DNA from: Clostridium sp.
Lineage (GTDB): Bacteria; Bacillota; Clostridia; Lachnospirales; Lachnospiraceae
Reading direction: 5' to 3'
NCBI GenBank assembly: GCA_016302185.1
Contig: JAEDOC010000139.1
Location: 1 to 5,418 of the forward strand
DNA: 5,418 bases
Below, piece after piece: positions 1-5,261 of this stretch. A program made the translations under genes and the position numbers. The first letter of the stretch is position 1; each line of letters opens with the position of its first letter. Below the pieces are notes generated by a model. That model worked only from the letters and a program-made list of their open reading frames with translations, was not told the DNA's origin and searched no databases.

Positions 1-1161
1 ATACTTCGCCAGCAGCTTATTGATTCGTCCGGTCGGATTTAAGAGCTCGCTTAAGGAAGCATCATGATTCAGATTATCAATAATCAGCGCAATATACTTG
101 CTCATATCCACATCGATGTAATACGGTCTGGATAACAGCTCCGGTGTCTGATATACCAGGTTGGTGGTCAGAACACGGTCAATTAAACCGTTGGCATAGT
201 ATTCATCAAATTTCTGCAGGCCATTGGTGAACAGACCGAAGGTTGCGCAGACGAATACCTTTCTTGCCTTGCGGCGCTTTAATTCTTTAGCTACATCCAG
301 CATGCTGTCGCCGGAAGAAATCATATCATCAATAATCAGAACGTCCTTGCCCTCTACGCTGGAGCCAAGGAACTCATGGGCAACGATAGGGTTGCGTCCG
401 CCGACAATCTTGGTATAATCACGACGCTTGTAGAACATACCCATATCCAGTCCCAGTACGTTTGCAAAGAAGACAGCACGGCCCATTCCACCCTCATCCG
501 GGCTGATGACCATCATGTGATCGCTGTCAATCTCCAGCTCCTTCTCATTCTTTAAGAGGTACTTAATGAACTGATAGATCGGAGTTACAGTCTCAAAGCC
601 CTTTAACGGAATGGCATTCTGTACCCGGGGATCGTGAGCATCAAAGGTAATAATGTTCTCCACCCCCATCGCCACCAGTTCCTCCAGCGCCAAAGCACAA
701 TCCAGAGACTCTCTGCCGGATCTCTTGTGCTGACGGCTCTCATATAAGAACGGCATGATGACATTGACACGCTTTGCCTTACCGCCTACTGCCGCAATAA
801 TTCTCTTTAAATCCTGAAAATGATCGTCCGGAGACATGTGATTTACCATGCCGGCCAGGGAATAAGTCAGGCTGTAATTACAAATATCAACTAAAAGATA
901 CAGATCATCGCCGCGGACAGAGGCAGAAATGGTGCCCTTTGCCTCACCGGAACCAAATCTCGGATTGGACGCTTCAATAATATAAGAATCCTTCTGATAA
1001 CCGGAAAACGCGATGGTTGTCTTGTGCTCGCTCTCCCGATCCCGTCTCCATTCCACCAGATAATTGTCAACCTTTTTCCCCAATTCCGCGCATCCCTTTA
1101 ACGGAATCAGGCCCAGCGGTCCCACCGGGATTGTCTCGATAATCTTCTCTTCGTACAGCAT
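1..1161 (-). CDS. prs: Ribose-phosphate pyrophosphokinase (PRPP synthetase), long divergent form; 3' end beyond the window
   Basis: Predicted to transfer pyrophosphate from ATP to ribose 5-phosphate, giving PRPP for purine, pyrimidine, NAD, His and Trp synthesis; cytosolic. The frame is open for 387 codons from ATG 1161 to base 1 with no stop, so the gene is cut by the left edge. Visible family marks are VRG at residues 82-84, an ATP-site-like segment SRQHKRSGRES (about 142-152), FDAHDP around His176, SPDEGG around Asp222-Glu223, a KRRDYTK flexible-loop equivalent, and the PRPP-binding loop VLIIDDMISSGDS (274-286). Canonical bacterial enzymes are about 310-320 residues with DLHA and VDDIIDTAGT. 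This protein is longer, with an N-terminal extension and altered motifs, a form I associate with Lachnospiraceae. GGAGG (1168-1172) sits 6 nt before the ATG. It has its own promoter after the dnaI-like gene. Family assignment is strong; the exact subclass is inferred. Confidence 0.92.
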   Translation of the reverse strand, partial: MLYEEKIIETIPVGPLGLIPLKGCAELGKKVDNYLVEWRRDRESEHKTTIAFSGYQKDSYIIEASNPRFGSGEAKGTISASVRGDDLYLLVDICNYSLTYSLAGMVNHMSPDDHFQDLKRIIAAVGGKAKRVNVIMPFLYESRQHKRSGRESLDCALALEELVAMGVENIITFDAHDPRVQNAIPLKGFETVTPIYQFIKYLLKNEKELEIDSDHMMVISPDEGGMGRAVFFANVLGLDMGMFYKRRDYTKIVGGRNPIVAHEFLGSSVEGKDVLIIDDMISSGDSMLDVAKELKRRKARKVFVCATFGLFTNGLQKFDEYYANGLIDRVLTTNLVYQTPELLSRPYYIDVDMSKYIALIIDNLNHDASLSELLNPTGRINKLLAKY

Positions 1162-1167
1162 CTCTTT

Positions 1168-1172
1168 CCTCC
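1168..1172 (-). promoter_or_regulatory. Ribosome binding site of prs
   Basis: On the minus strand TTGGAGGAAAGAG precedes ATG 1161. The GGAGG core is 6 nt from the start codon, which fixes the start of the PRPP synthetase gene. Confidence 0.85.
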
Positions 1173-1236
1173 AACCTGTCTACTATTCTATTCTTCTCAT
1201 CATCTACAAGCGCTCTGCAGGCGCACATTCGCTTCT

Positions 1237-1265
1237 TTTATAACATTATGCCCCAAATAAGTCAA
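1237..1265 (-). promoter_or_regulatory. Sigma-A (sigma-70 type) promoter of prs
   Basis: On the minus strand TTGACT (1260-1265) and TATAAA (1237-1242) are separated by exactly 17 bp. TG one base before the -10 box gives an extended -10 (TGTTATAAA). Transcription should start near 1230, leaving a leader of about 70 nt before ATG 1161. The near-consensus match suggests strong constitutive expression independent of the upstream replication operon. Confidence 0.8.
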
Positions 1266-1286
1266 GCAATTCCAGGCTTTCCGCCA

Positions 1287-1308
1287 TTTTTCCGCTTATC
1301 AGGAAAAA
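1287..1308 (-). repeat. Small inverted repeat between the dnaI-like gene and prs
   Basis: A perfect 7-bp inverted repeat, TTTTTCC / GGAAAAA, with an 8-nt loop begins about 27 nt after the dnaI-like stop. It is AT-rich and is not followed by a T-run on the minus strand, so it is a poor intrinsic terminator. Some readthrough from the dnaI-like gene into prs is therefore likely. Function unknown. Confidence 0.35.
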
Positions 1309-1334
1309 GCTTCCGCCGTTTTCCACCCGGACTA

Positions 1335-2348
1335 TCAGGCGTTTTTGCTCCGCTCCCTGGCTGCGGCCAGCTTCTTCTGAATCCGGATATCCTCTCCGTA
1401 GAGCGGAATCACCCGGTACTGACTCACAATTCGGGACATGACGCGATCGGTAAATTCATCCCGCATCTCATTGACCGGCAGATTTGTGGAAATGATGGTT
1501 CCCTTCTTCCGGTTCAGCCGCTCATTAATCACATAAAACAGCTGAGAGGTGGTAAAGGTATTCACCAGCTCTGTTCCCAGATCGTCAATAATCAGAAGAT
1601 CGCACTCCAGCAGGTACTGGGAGCGATCCCGATCCTCATCCGTGGAATCGTAGGCAAATTTATCCCGGGAAAAAATCTCAAACATCTCCACCGCAGGCAG
1701 ATACACCACGGAATAACAGCGCTCTATCAGCTCTCTGGCAATACAGTTGCTTAAGAACGTCTTTCCCAGACCGGTTTTTCCGGTAAACAGAATATTATCC
1801 TTCTTCTTCTCAAAATTCTCCACGTACTGACGGCAGACTGCCACCACCTGCGTCATATATTCCTTGGCCGTTTTACCGCTCCGCTCATCCACTCTGGTGT
1901 CGTCAAAATAGTCATAAGAAAAACGATCGAAATTTTCCCGTTTTAAAATCTCACGGATATTGGACTGGGCGTAGAGAAGATCGATCTCCCGCTGCCGGAA
2001 GCAGTGGCACTTCTTCCCGTCCCGATAGCCGGTGTCCCTGCAGTCCGGGCAGGAATACTGCATCGTAAGATAATCCGCCGGATAACCGTAGGCTTCCAGA
2101 AGCACCTGCCGTTCCTCCTTCAGATCCGCAATGGTTTTCCTAAGCTTTTCCACCGCTGTTTCGTCGCCGGCCAGGAGCTGTCTGGCACTGCGGACTGCCG
2201 CCGAAGCGATCTCCTCATTCATCTCCCGGACCGCGGGAATCTTCTCATAGACTTCCTTCGTCCGCTCGTCCAGTTCATGCTTTTTCTCCAGCTGAATCCG
2301 GTTATACACCCGCATAATTGAATCATACTGAGAATTACTGAGTGCCAT
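1335..2348 (-). CDS. dnaI: DnaI/DnaC-like AAA+ replicative helicase loader
   Basis: Predicted AAA+ ATPase that delivers the replicative helicase to DNA with DnaD-type partners. Numbering here counts from the GTG at 2351 (338 residues). The N-terminal part (about 10-90) is helical and charged. A Cys/His cluster follows (C101, C104, C115, H116, C117), as in the zinc-binding N-domain of Bacillus DnaI. The ATPase core has Walker A GKTGLGKT (191-198), Walker B LLIIDDLG (252-259), sensor-1 STN (288-290) and a candidate arginine finger in TDRVMSRI (R303/R307). Length fits DnaI-like loaders better than the shorter E. coli DnaC. GTG 2351 and ATG 2348 are adjacent in-frame starts. AGGAGG (2354-2359) is 5 nt from the ATG but only 2 nt from the GTG, so ATG 2348 is chosen (337 aa). 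The gene overlaps the dnaD-like gene by 14 bp, implying translational coupling. The gene symbol is given by similarity. Confidence 0.88.
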   Translation of the reverse strand: MALSNSQYDSIMRVYNRIQLEKKHELDERTKEVYEKIPAVREMNEEIASAAVRSARQLLAGDETAVEKLRKTIADLKEERQVLLEAYGYPADYLTMQYSCPDCRDTGYRDGKKCHCFRQREIDLLYAQSNIREILKRENFDRFSYDYFDDTRVDERSGKTAKEYMTQVVAVCRQYVENFEKKKDNILFTGKTGLGKTFLSNCIARELIERCYSVVYLPAVEMFEIFSRDKFAYDSTDEDRDRSQYLLECDLLIIDDLGTELVNTFTTSQLFYVINERLNRKKGTIISTNLPVNEMRDEFTDRVMSRIVSQYRVIPLYGEDIRIQKKLAAARERSKNA

Positions 2349-3408
2349 CACTGCCTCCTGTCTCCTGGTCCGGATTAATCATATTCCAGACCATCTCATC
2401 GTAATCATAGCCATGCTCTTCTAAATTGTGGAAACGGTTGGAGGAACGGCTTCCACGCCGGGATCCGCCGCCTGAAACGCCGCGCCCTGTTCCGCTTCGC
2501 CCGGAACCCGCCGGACGGGTGCCGTCTCCCGCCTCACCTCCGGCCCCATCCTTTTCCTTCTTTTTCTTATCCAGCGCCGCAATATCGCTGAAGGTGCGAA
2601 CCCCGGCCTCCTTCCAGTCGCTTAAGATCCGATCCGCATACTGAAAGCTGGGGCTGTGAATCGCCCGGATAGTCCGGCTGCAGGCCTCCACCACAATCTC
2701 CCGGGTAAAGCCATACTGGCGGAACCATTTCTCCATCAGGGCATATTCCGAATCTGCCGGATTCCGTCCCGTTAAGCCCATGGCCTTCATCACCGCAAAG
2801 GATTCCTTCGAAAAGCCCCGGGAATAAGTTCTGGCCTCTTCCACCGTGGTAATCTTTTTCTCATGCCAGTTCAGCGCCACTTTCTCCGCGTAACGCAGAC
2901 TGAAATGATTATTCTGGGCACAATATTCCATCAGATACTCCAGAAGATCCGGCTCCATCTTCAGATTGGAATACAGATTCGCCAGAATCTGGCAGTCCGT
3001 CGCCGTCATCTTCCCCGCCTTATTTAAATACTGTTCCGTGATAAATATCAGCTGCTTAAAGGTTTCATCATTCTCCAGCTTCGTCATATCCAGGCAGCGT
3101 GACGCCGCCGTCTCCTGCACAGCCCGGCTCCCGCTCTCGCTCTGCCGCTGCGTCTGCGCAGCCTTCCGCACATCCGCTTCCAGCACTCCGGCCTGCTGCC
3201 AGTAGGCCAGAGCCCGGCGCACATCCGCCTCCGTATACTGCAGCGCCTCCGCCACTGCCTCCATGGTTACCTTCTCCTCCCCATGGCGCAGAAGGTAGAG
3301 ATACACCTTCACATATTCCCCGCTGGCCCCCGCCAGATACCGGTCGATAAATTCATTTGAAACCACTGTTACACCGGCCGTCAGCCGGTTTTTATATCCC
3401 AGACTCAT
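2335..3408 (-). CDS. DnaD-domain primosome protein (replication initiation/restart)
   Basis: A 357-residue protein of the DnaD/DnaB (Firmicute) family, which remodels origin DNA and helps recruit the helicase-loader complex. Residues about 15-80 look like the winged-helix N-domain (DDBH1-like). Two DDBH2-type modules follow. Each ends in the family signature Y-x3-[IV]-x3-W: YAEKVALNW at 173-181 and YADRILSDW at 257-265. The tail (about 281-325) is a Lys-rich then Gly/Ser/Arg-rich, probably disordered linker. It ends in a short acidic/aromatic segment (HNLEEHGYDYDEMVWNMI). Two signature modules in one protein resemble the DnaB architecture, so dnaD versus dnaB cannot be decided and no symbol is given. 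The start at 3408 has only a weak Shine-Dalgarno (AGGA about 10 nt upstream). It precedes and overlaps the dnaI-like gene; an extended -10 promoter lies about 60 bp upstream, next to DnaA boxes. Confidence 0.88.
   Translation of the reverse strand: MSLGYKNRLTAGVTVVSNEFIDRYLAGASGEYVKVYLYLLRHGEEKVTMEAVAEALQYTEADVRRALAYWQQAGVLEADVRKAAQTQRQSESGSRAVQETAASRCLDMTKLENDETFKQLIFITEQYLNKAGKMTATDCQILANLYSNLKMEPDLLEYLMEYCAQNNHFSLRYAEKVALNWHEKKITTVEEARTYSRGFSKESFAVMKAMGLTGRNPADSEYALMEKWFRQYGFTREIVVEACSRTIRAIHSPSFQYADRILSDWKEAGVRTFSDIAALDKKKKEKDGAGGEAGDGTRPAGSGRSGTGRGVSGGGSRRGSRSSNRFHNLEEHGYDYDEMVWNMINPDQETGGSDGTQ
2354..2359 (-). promoter_or_regulatory. Ribosome binding site of the dnaI-like gene, inside the dnaD-like coding end
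   Basis: A perfect AGGAGG lies within the last codons of the upstream dnaD-like gene, 5 nt before ATG 2348. It decides between the tandem starts GTG (2351) and ATG (2348) in favour of the ATG. Confidence 0.8.
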
Positions 3409-3464
3409 CCCTGCTCATTCCTGTTCTGTCCACACATTTGCATTCACATACATTCTCTTTTCTC

Positions 3465-3493
3465 ATCATAACACAGGTTTTTCCAAAAGAAAA
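3465..3493 (-). promoter_or_regulatory. Putative extended -10 promoter of the dnaD-dnaI-like operon
   Basis: On the minus strand TGTTATGAT gives an extended -10 with TATGAT at 3465-3470. The 17-bp-spaced -35 position (TTTTCT, 3488-3493) is a poor match, so the promoter would rely on the TGn element or an activator. The predicted start is near 3458, giving a leader of about 50 nt. The first perfect DnaA box (3503-3511) ends about 45 bp upstream of that start, a position where DnaA could activate or repress. Confidence 0.55.
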
Positions 3494-3562
3494 TAGGACG
3501 GTTTATCCACAAAACCGATTGTGGATACTGTGGATAATGTGGAAACCATCCTGTCCTTTTTT
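3485..3562. terminator. Imperfect bidirectional terminator-like hairpin built around DnaA boxes
   Basis: Three paired blocks nest: AGGAC/GTCCT (3495-3499 with 3553-3557), GGTTT/AAACC (3500-3504 with 3543-3547) and CCACA/TGTGG (3507-3511 with 3538-3542). There are bulges of 5 and 2 nt and a loop of about 26 nt. T-rich tails occur on both strands: TTTTTT at 3557-3562 on plus, ATTTTCTTTT on minus (3485-3494). It could back up murC termination before the dnaD promoter. The large loop and bulges keep confidence modest. Confidence 0.4.
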
Positions 3563-3701
3563 ACCGAATCGTGGAGAAATCCGTCGAATCCGTTGATATT
3601 CCTGACTTTTTATCCACTATCTCCAACCGAATCCAGGGCATAAAAAATCCACATAGCTTATTTACATAAAATGTTGAAAACTATGTGGATAATGTGGATA
3701 A
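3503..3701. promoter_or_regulatory. DnaA-box cluster (possible DnaA-dependent regulatory, titration or origin-like region)
   Basis: Four perfect TTATCCACA boxes are present: 3503-3511 (plus), and 3529-3537, 3684-3692 and 3693-3701 (minus). One-mismatch boxes are GTATCCACA at 3520-3528 (minus) and TTATCCACT at 3610-3618 (plus). Weaker two-mismatch copies are GTTTCCACA at 3538-3546 (minus) and AAATCCACA at 3645-3653 (plus). The minus-strand boxes at 3520-3546 and 3684-3701 abut with no spacer, giving 9-bp phasing. About 34 bp at 3651-3684 are roughly 80% AT. This density within 200 bp of an otherwise GC-balanced region is far above chance. The cluster sits between murC and the replication operon. 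No dnaA or dnaN and no clear DnaA-trio repeat were seen. Confidence 0.8.
3641..3690 (-). terminator. Intrinsic terminator of murC, overlapping DnaA boxes
   Basis: A perfect 10-bp inverted repeat, ATCCACATAG / CTATGTGGAT (3681-3690 and 3647-3656), has a 24-nt loop. On the minus strand it is followed at once by a T-run (TTTTT, 3642-3646). It begins 11 nt after the murC stop codon, the usual place for an intrinsic terminator. Stem GC content is only 40% and the loop is long, so efficiency may be moderate. The 5' arm lies in a perfect DnaA box and the 3' arm in a degenerate one. Confidence 0.6.
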
Positions 3702-5081
3702 CTACCGGGAAAGCAGGTTTTCCCCAACTTTTACAATATCTCCGGCGCCCATAGTTATCAACAAATCACCCGGGATACAGTGTTCCAAAATAAATTTTTC
3801 AATTTCAGGAAATGTGGGCAGATACCAGGCCTTGACACCCTCCTTCTGCAGCAGCTTTACAATATCTTCCGAGCTGACGCCCAGGGTATCGGTCTCCCTG
3901 GCTGCGTAGATATCCGCCAGCACCACACAGTCGGCCAGAGACAGCGCCCCGGCAAAGCCGGAAAGGAACGCTTTGGTTCTGCTGTAGGTATGGGGCTGGA
4001 ACACACACCAGATCCGGTTGTGAGGATAATTGCGGGCTGCGGTCAGCGTCGCCTCAATCTCCTGGGGATGATGGGCATAATCATCAATGATGGTAACTCC
4101 ATTGATAACACCCTTCTTCTCAAAACGGCGTTCCGTTCCCGTAAAGGAAGCTAAGCCCTTCGAAATCACCTCATAAGAAAGACCGTTCTCCACCGATACT
4201 GCCACGGCGGCCAGCGCATTATATACATTATGCTCTCCCTGCACGCCCAGCGTCAGACGTCCCTTCTTCTCCCCCCGCACCACCAGGTCAAAGGAAGGTC
4301 TTGCATATTCATCGTATGTAATATTTTCCGCTGTATAATCATTCTCTGCGCCATGGCCGAAGGTAATGACACGGCCCTTCACCCCGGCTGTGATTTCTGC
4401 ATGGTTCTCAATATCCCCATTGATAATCACCGCCCCGTTCTCCGGCACCTTTTCCGCAAACAGACGGAAGGAATTGCGGATATCGTGGATATCCTTGAAG
4501 AAATCCAGATGATCTTCTTCAATATTCAAAATCACCGCCATGGTCGGATAGAAGGACAGGAAGCTGTTGGTATACTCACAGGCCTCTGTCACGAAGAATT
4601 CCGGTCCGCCCACACGGATATTGCCGCCGATGGAATGCAGAATCCCGCCCACGGAAATCGTGGGATCTGTCTCTGCCTGTAAGAAAATCTCTGTCACCAT
4701 GGAGGTCGTTGTGGTCTTTCCGTGAGTTCCGGCAATGGCAATGGCGTTCTTATAATTCTTCATCATCTGTCCCAGAAGCTCCGCCCGGGTCAGCAGCGGA
4801 ATGTTTCTGCGCTGTACCTCCAGAAGCTCCGGATTGTCCGGATGAATCGCCGCGGTATAGACCACCGCGTCAATTCCGTCATGAATATTCTCTGCCTTCT
4901 GACCATAGTACACCGTCGCACCGCGGCTCTCCAAGTGAGCCGTCAATTCCGAGCGATGGGCATCGGAACCGGACACCGTAAATCCCTCATCCATCAGGAT
5001 CTCCGCCAGTCCACTCATACTGATACCGCCGATTCCGATAAAATGGATCCTCTGCGGTTCCTTAAAATCAATCTGATACAT
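3702..5081 (-). CDS. murC: UDP-N-acetylmuramate--L-alanine ligase
   Basis: ATP-dependent cytosolic ligase that adds L-Ala, the first stem-peptide residue, to UDP-MurNAc in peptidoglycan synthesis. At 459 residues it is full length. The N-terminal UDP-MurNAc-binding Rossmann domain begins with HFIGIGGISMSGLAEIL (13-29). The central ATPase domain has the Mur ligase P-loop GTHGKTTTT (118-126), the acidic EACEY (166-170), and NIEEDHLDFF (186-195) with metal/ATP-site His191. EHNVYNALAA (283-292) follows. The C-terminal domain shows RRF (318-320), DDYAHHP (333-339), QPHTYSR (362-368) and GAGD (445-448). The start ATG 5081 has AGGTGG (5089-5094) 7 nt upstream. A consensus -35 promoter lies about 50 nt before the start, and a hairpin terminator follows the stop. 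It appears monocistronic and away from a dcw cluster. No anomaly was seen in key motifs. Confidence 0.97.
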   Translation of the reverse strand: MYQIDFKEPQRIHFIGIGGISMSGLAEILMDEGFTVSGSDAHRSELTAHLESRGATVYYGQKAENIHDGIDAVVYTAAIHPDNPELLEVQRRNIPLLTRAELLGQMMKNYKNAIAIAGTHGKTTTTSMVTEIFLQAETDPTISVGGILHSIGGNIRVGGPEFFVTEACEYTNSFLSFYPTMAVILNIEEDHLDFFKDIHDIRNSFRLFAEKVPENGAVIINGDIENHAEITAGVKGRVITFGHGAENDYTAENITYDEYARPSFDLVVRGEKKGRLTLGVQGEHNVYNALAAVAVSVENGLSYEVISKGLASFTGTERRFEKKGVINGVTIIDDYAHHPQEIEATLTAARNYPHNRIWCVFQPHTYSRTKAFLSGFAGALSLADCVVLADIYAARETDTLGVSSEDIVKLLQKEGVKAWYLPTFPEIEKFILEHCIPGDLLITMGAGDIVKVGENLLSR

Positions 5082-5088
5082 ATATGTT

Positions 5089-5094
5089 CCACCT
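5089..5094 (-). promoter_or_regulatory. Ribosome binding site of murC
   Basis: AAAGGTGGA on the minus strand places an AGGTGG core 7 nt before ATG 5081, supporting that start. The protein begins MYQIDF just before the conserved HFIGIGG glycine loop, as expected for MurC. Confidence 0.75.
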
Positions 5095-5136
5095 TTGTTA
5101 TTTCATGATTAAATTCATTTCTGTAATCTCCCTCTA

Positions 5137-5165
5137 ATTTAACTTCTTTTTGCTGCAAATGTCAA
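5137..5165 (-). promoter_or_regulatory. Sigma-A promoter of murC
   Basis: On the minus strand a perfect TTGACA (5160-5165) is followed after 17 bp by TTAAAT (5137-5142), a 4/6 match to the -10 consensus. The predicted start is near 5130, giving a leader of about 50 nt. It lies directly downstream of the terminator of the preceding gene, so murC is probably transcribed from here. Confidence 0.65.
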
Positions 5166-5190
5166 TGTTTTATCAGCGATTACTGACGGA

Positions 5191-5239
5191 TAAAAAGAAA
5201 AGGAAATGTCCTGTGCAAAGAACATTTCCCTCTTTTTTA
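5191..5239. terminator. Bidirectional intrinsic terminator
   Basis: A perfect 8-bp inverted repeat, GGAAATGT (5202-5209) / ACATTTCC (5222-5229), has a 12-nt loop. On the minus strand it is followed by TTTTCTTTTTA (5191-5201); on plus by CTCTTTTTTAT. It begins about 30 nt after the stop of the right-hand membrane-protein gene, so its main role is probably to end that transcript before the murC promoter. Confidence 0.8.
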
Positions 5240-5261
5240 TGAATCTTTTCTCAACCAAACG

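Noticed and set aside
1201..1230. Hairpin GCGC...GCGC around CTGCAG in the prs leader
   Set aside because: Only 4 paired bases with a 7-nt loop; too weak to call an attenuator or regulatory RNA.
1248..1754. 168-codon plus-strand open frame antisense to the dnaI-like gene
   Set aside because: It overlaps a clear AAA+ gene, has no family motifs and no good ribosome binding site, and is explained as a shadow frame.
3099..3350. Proline-rich plus-strand open frame antisense to the dnaD-like gene
   Set aside because: The Pro/Ser/Ala bias is the antisense image of GC-rich codons in a real gene; no start signals.
3409..3701. A full chromosomal origin (oriC)
   Set aside because: DnaA boxes and an AT-rich stretch are present, but dnaA/dnaN and a clear DnaA-trio element are not seen. 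It is kept as a possibility, not as a call.
3503..3701. CRISPR array or iteron-type plasmid origin suggested by the repeated 9-mers
   Set aside because: Repeats are only 9 bp, match the DnaA-box consensus, occur on both strands, lack regular spacers, and no Rep or Cas gene is nearby.
4230..4682. 150-codon plus-strand open frame inside murC
   Set aside because: Antisense to conserved MurC motifs; the composition (many His, Cys, Arg) is typical of a spurious frame.
5082..5261. Riboswitch (for example preQ1) in the gap next to the membrane-protein gene
   Set aside because: This gap is downstream of that gene, not its leader. Its structure is fully explained by a terminator and the murC promoter.
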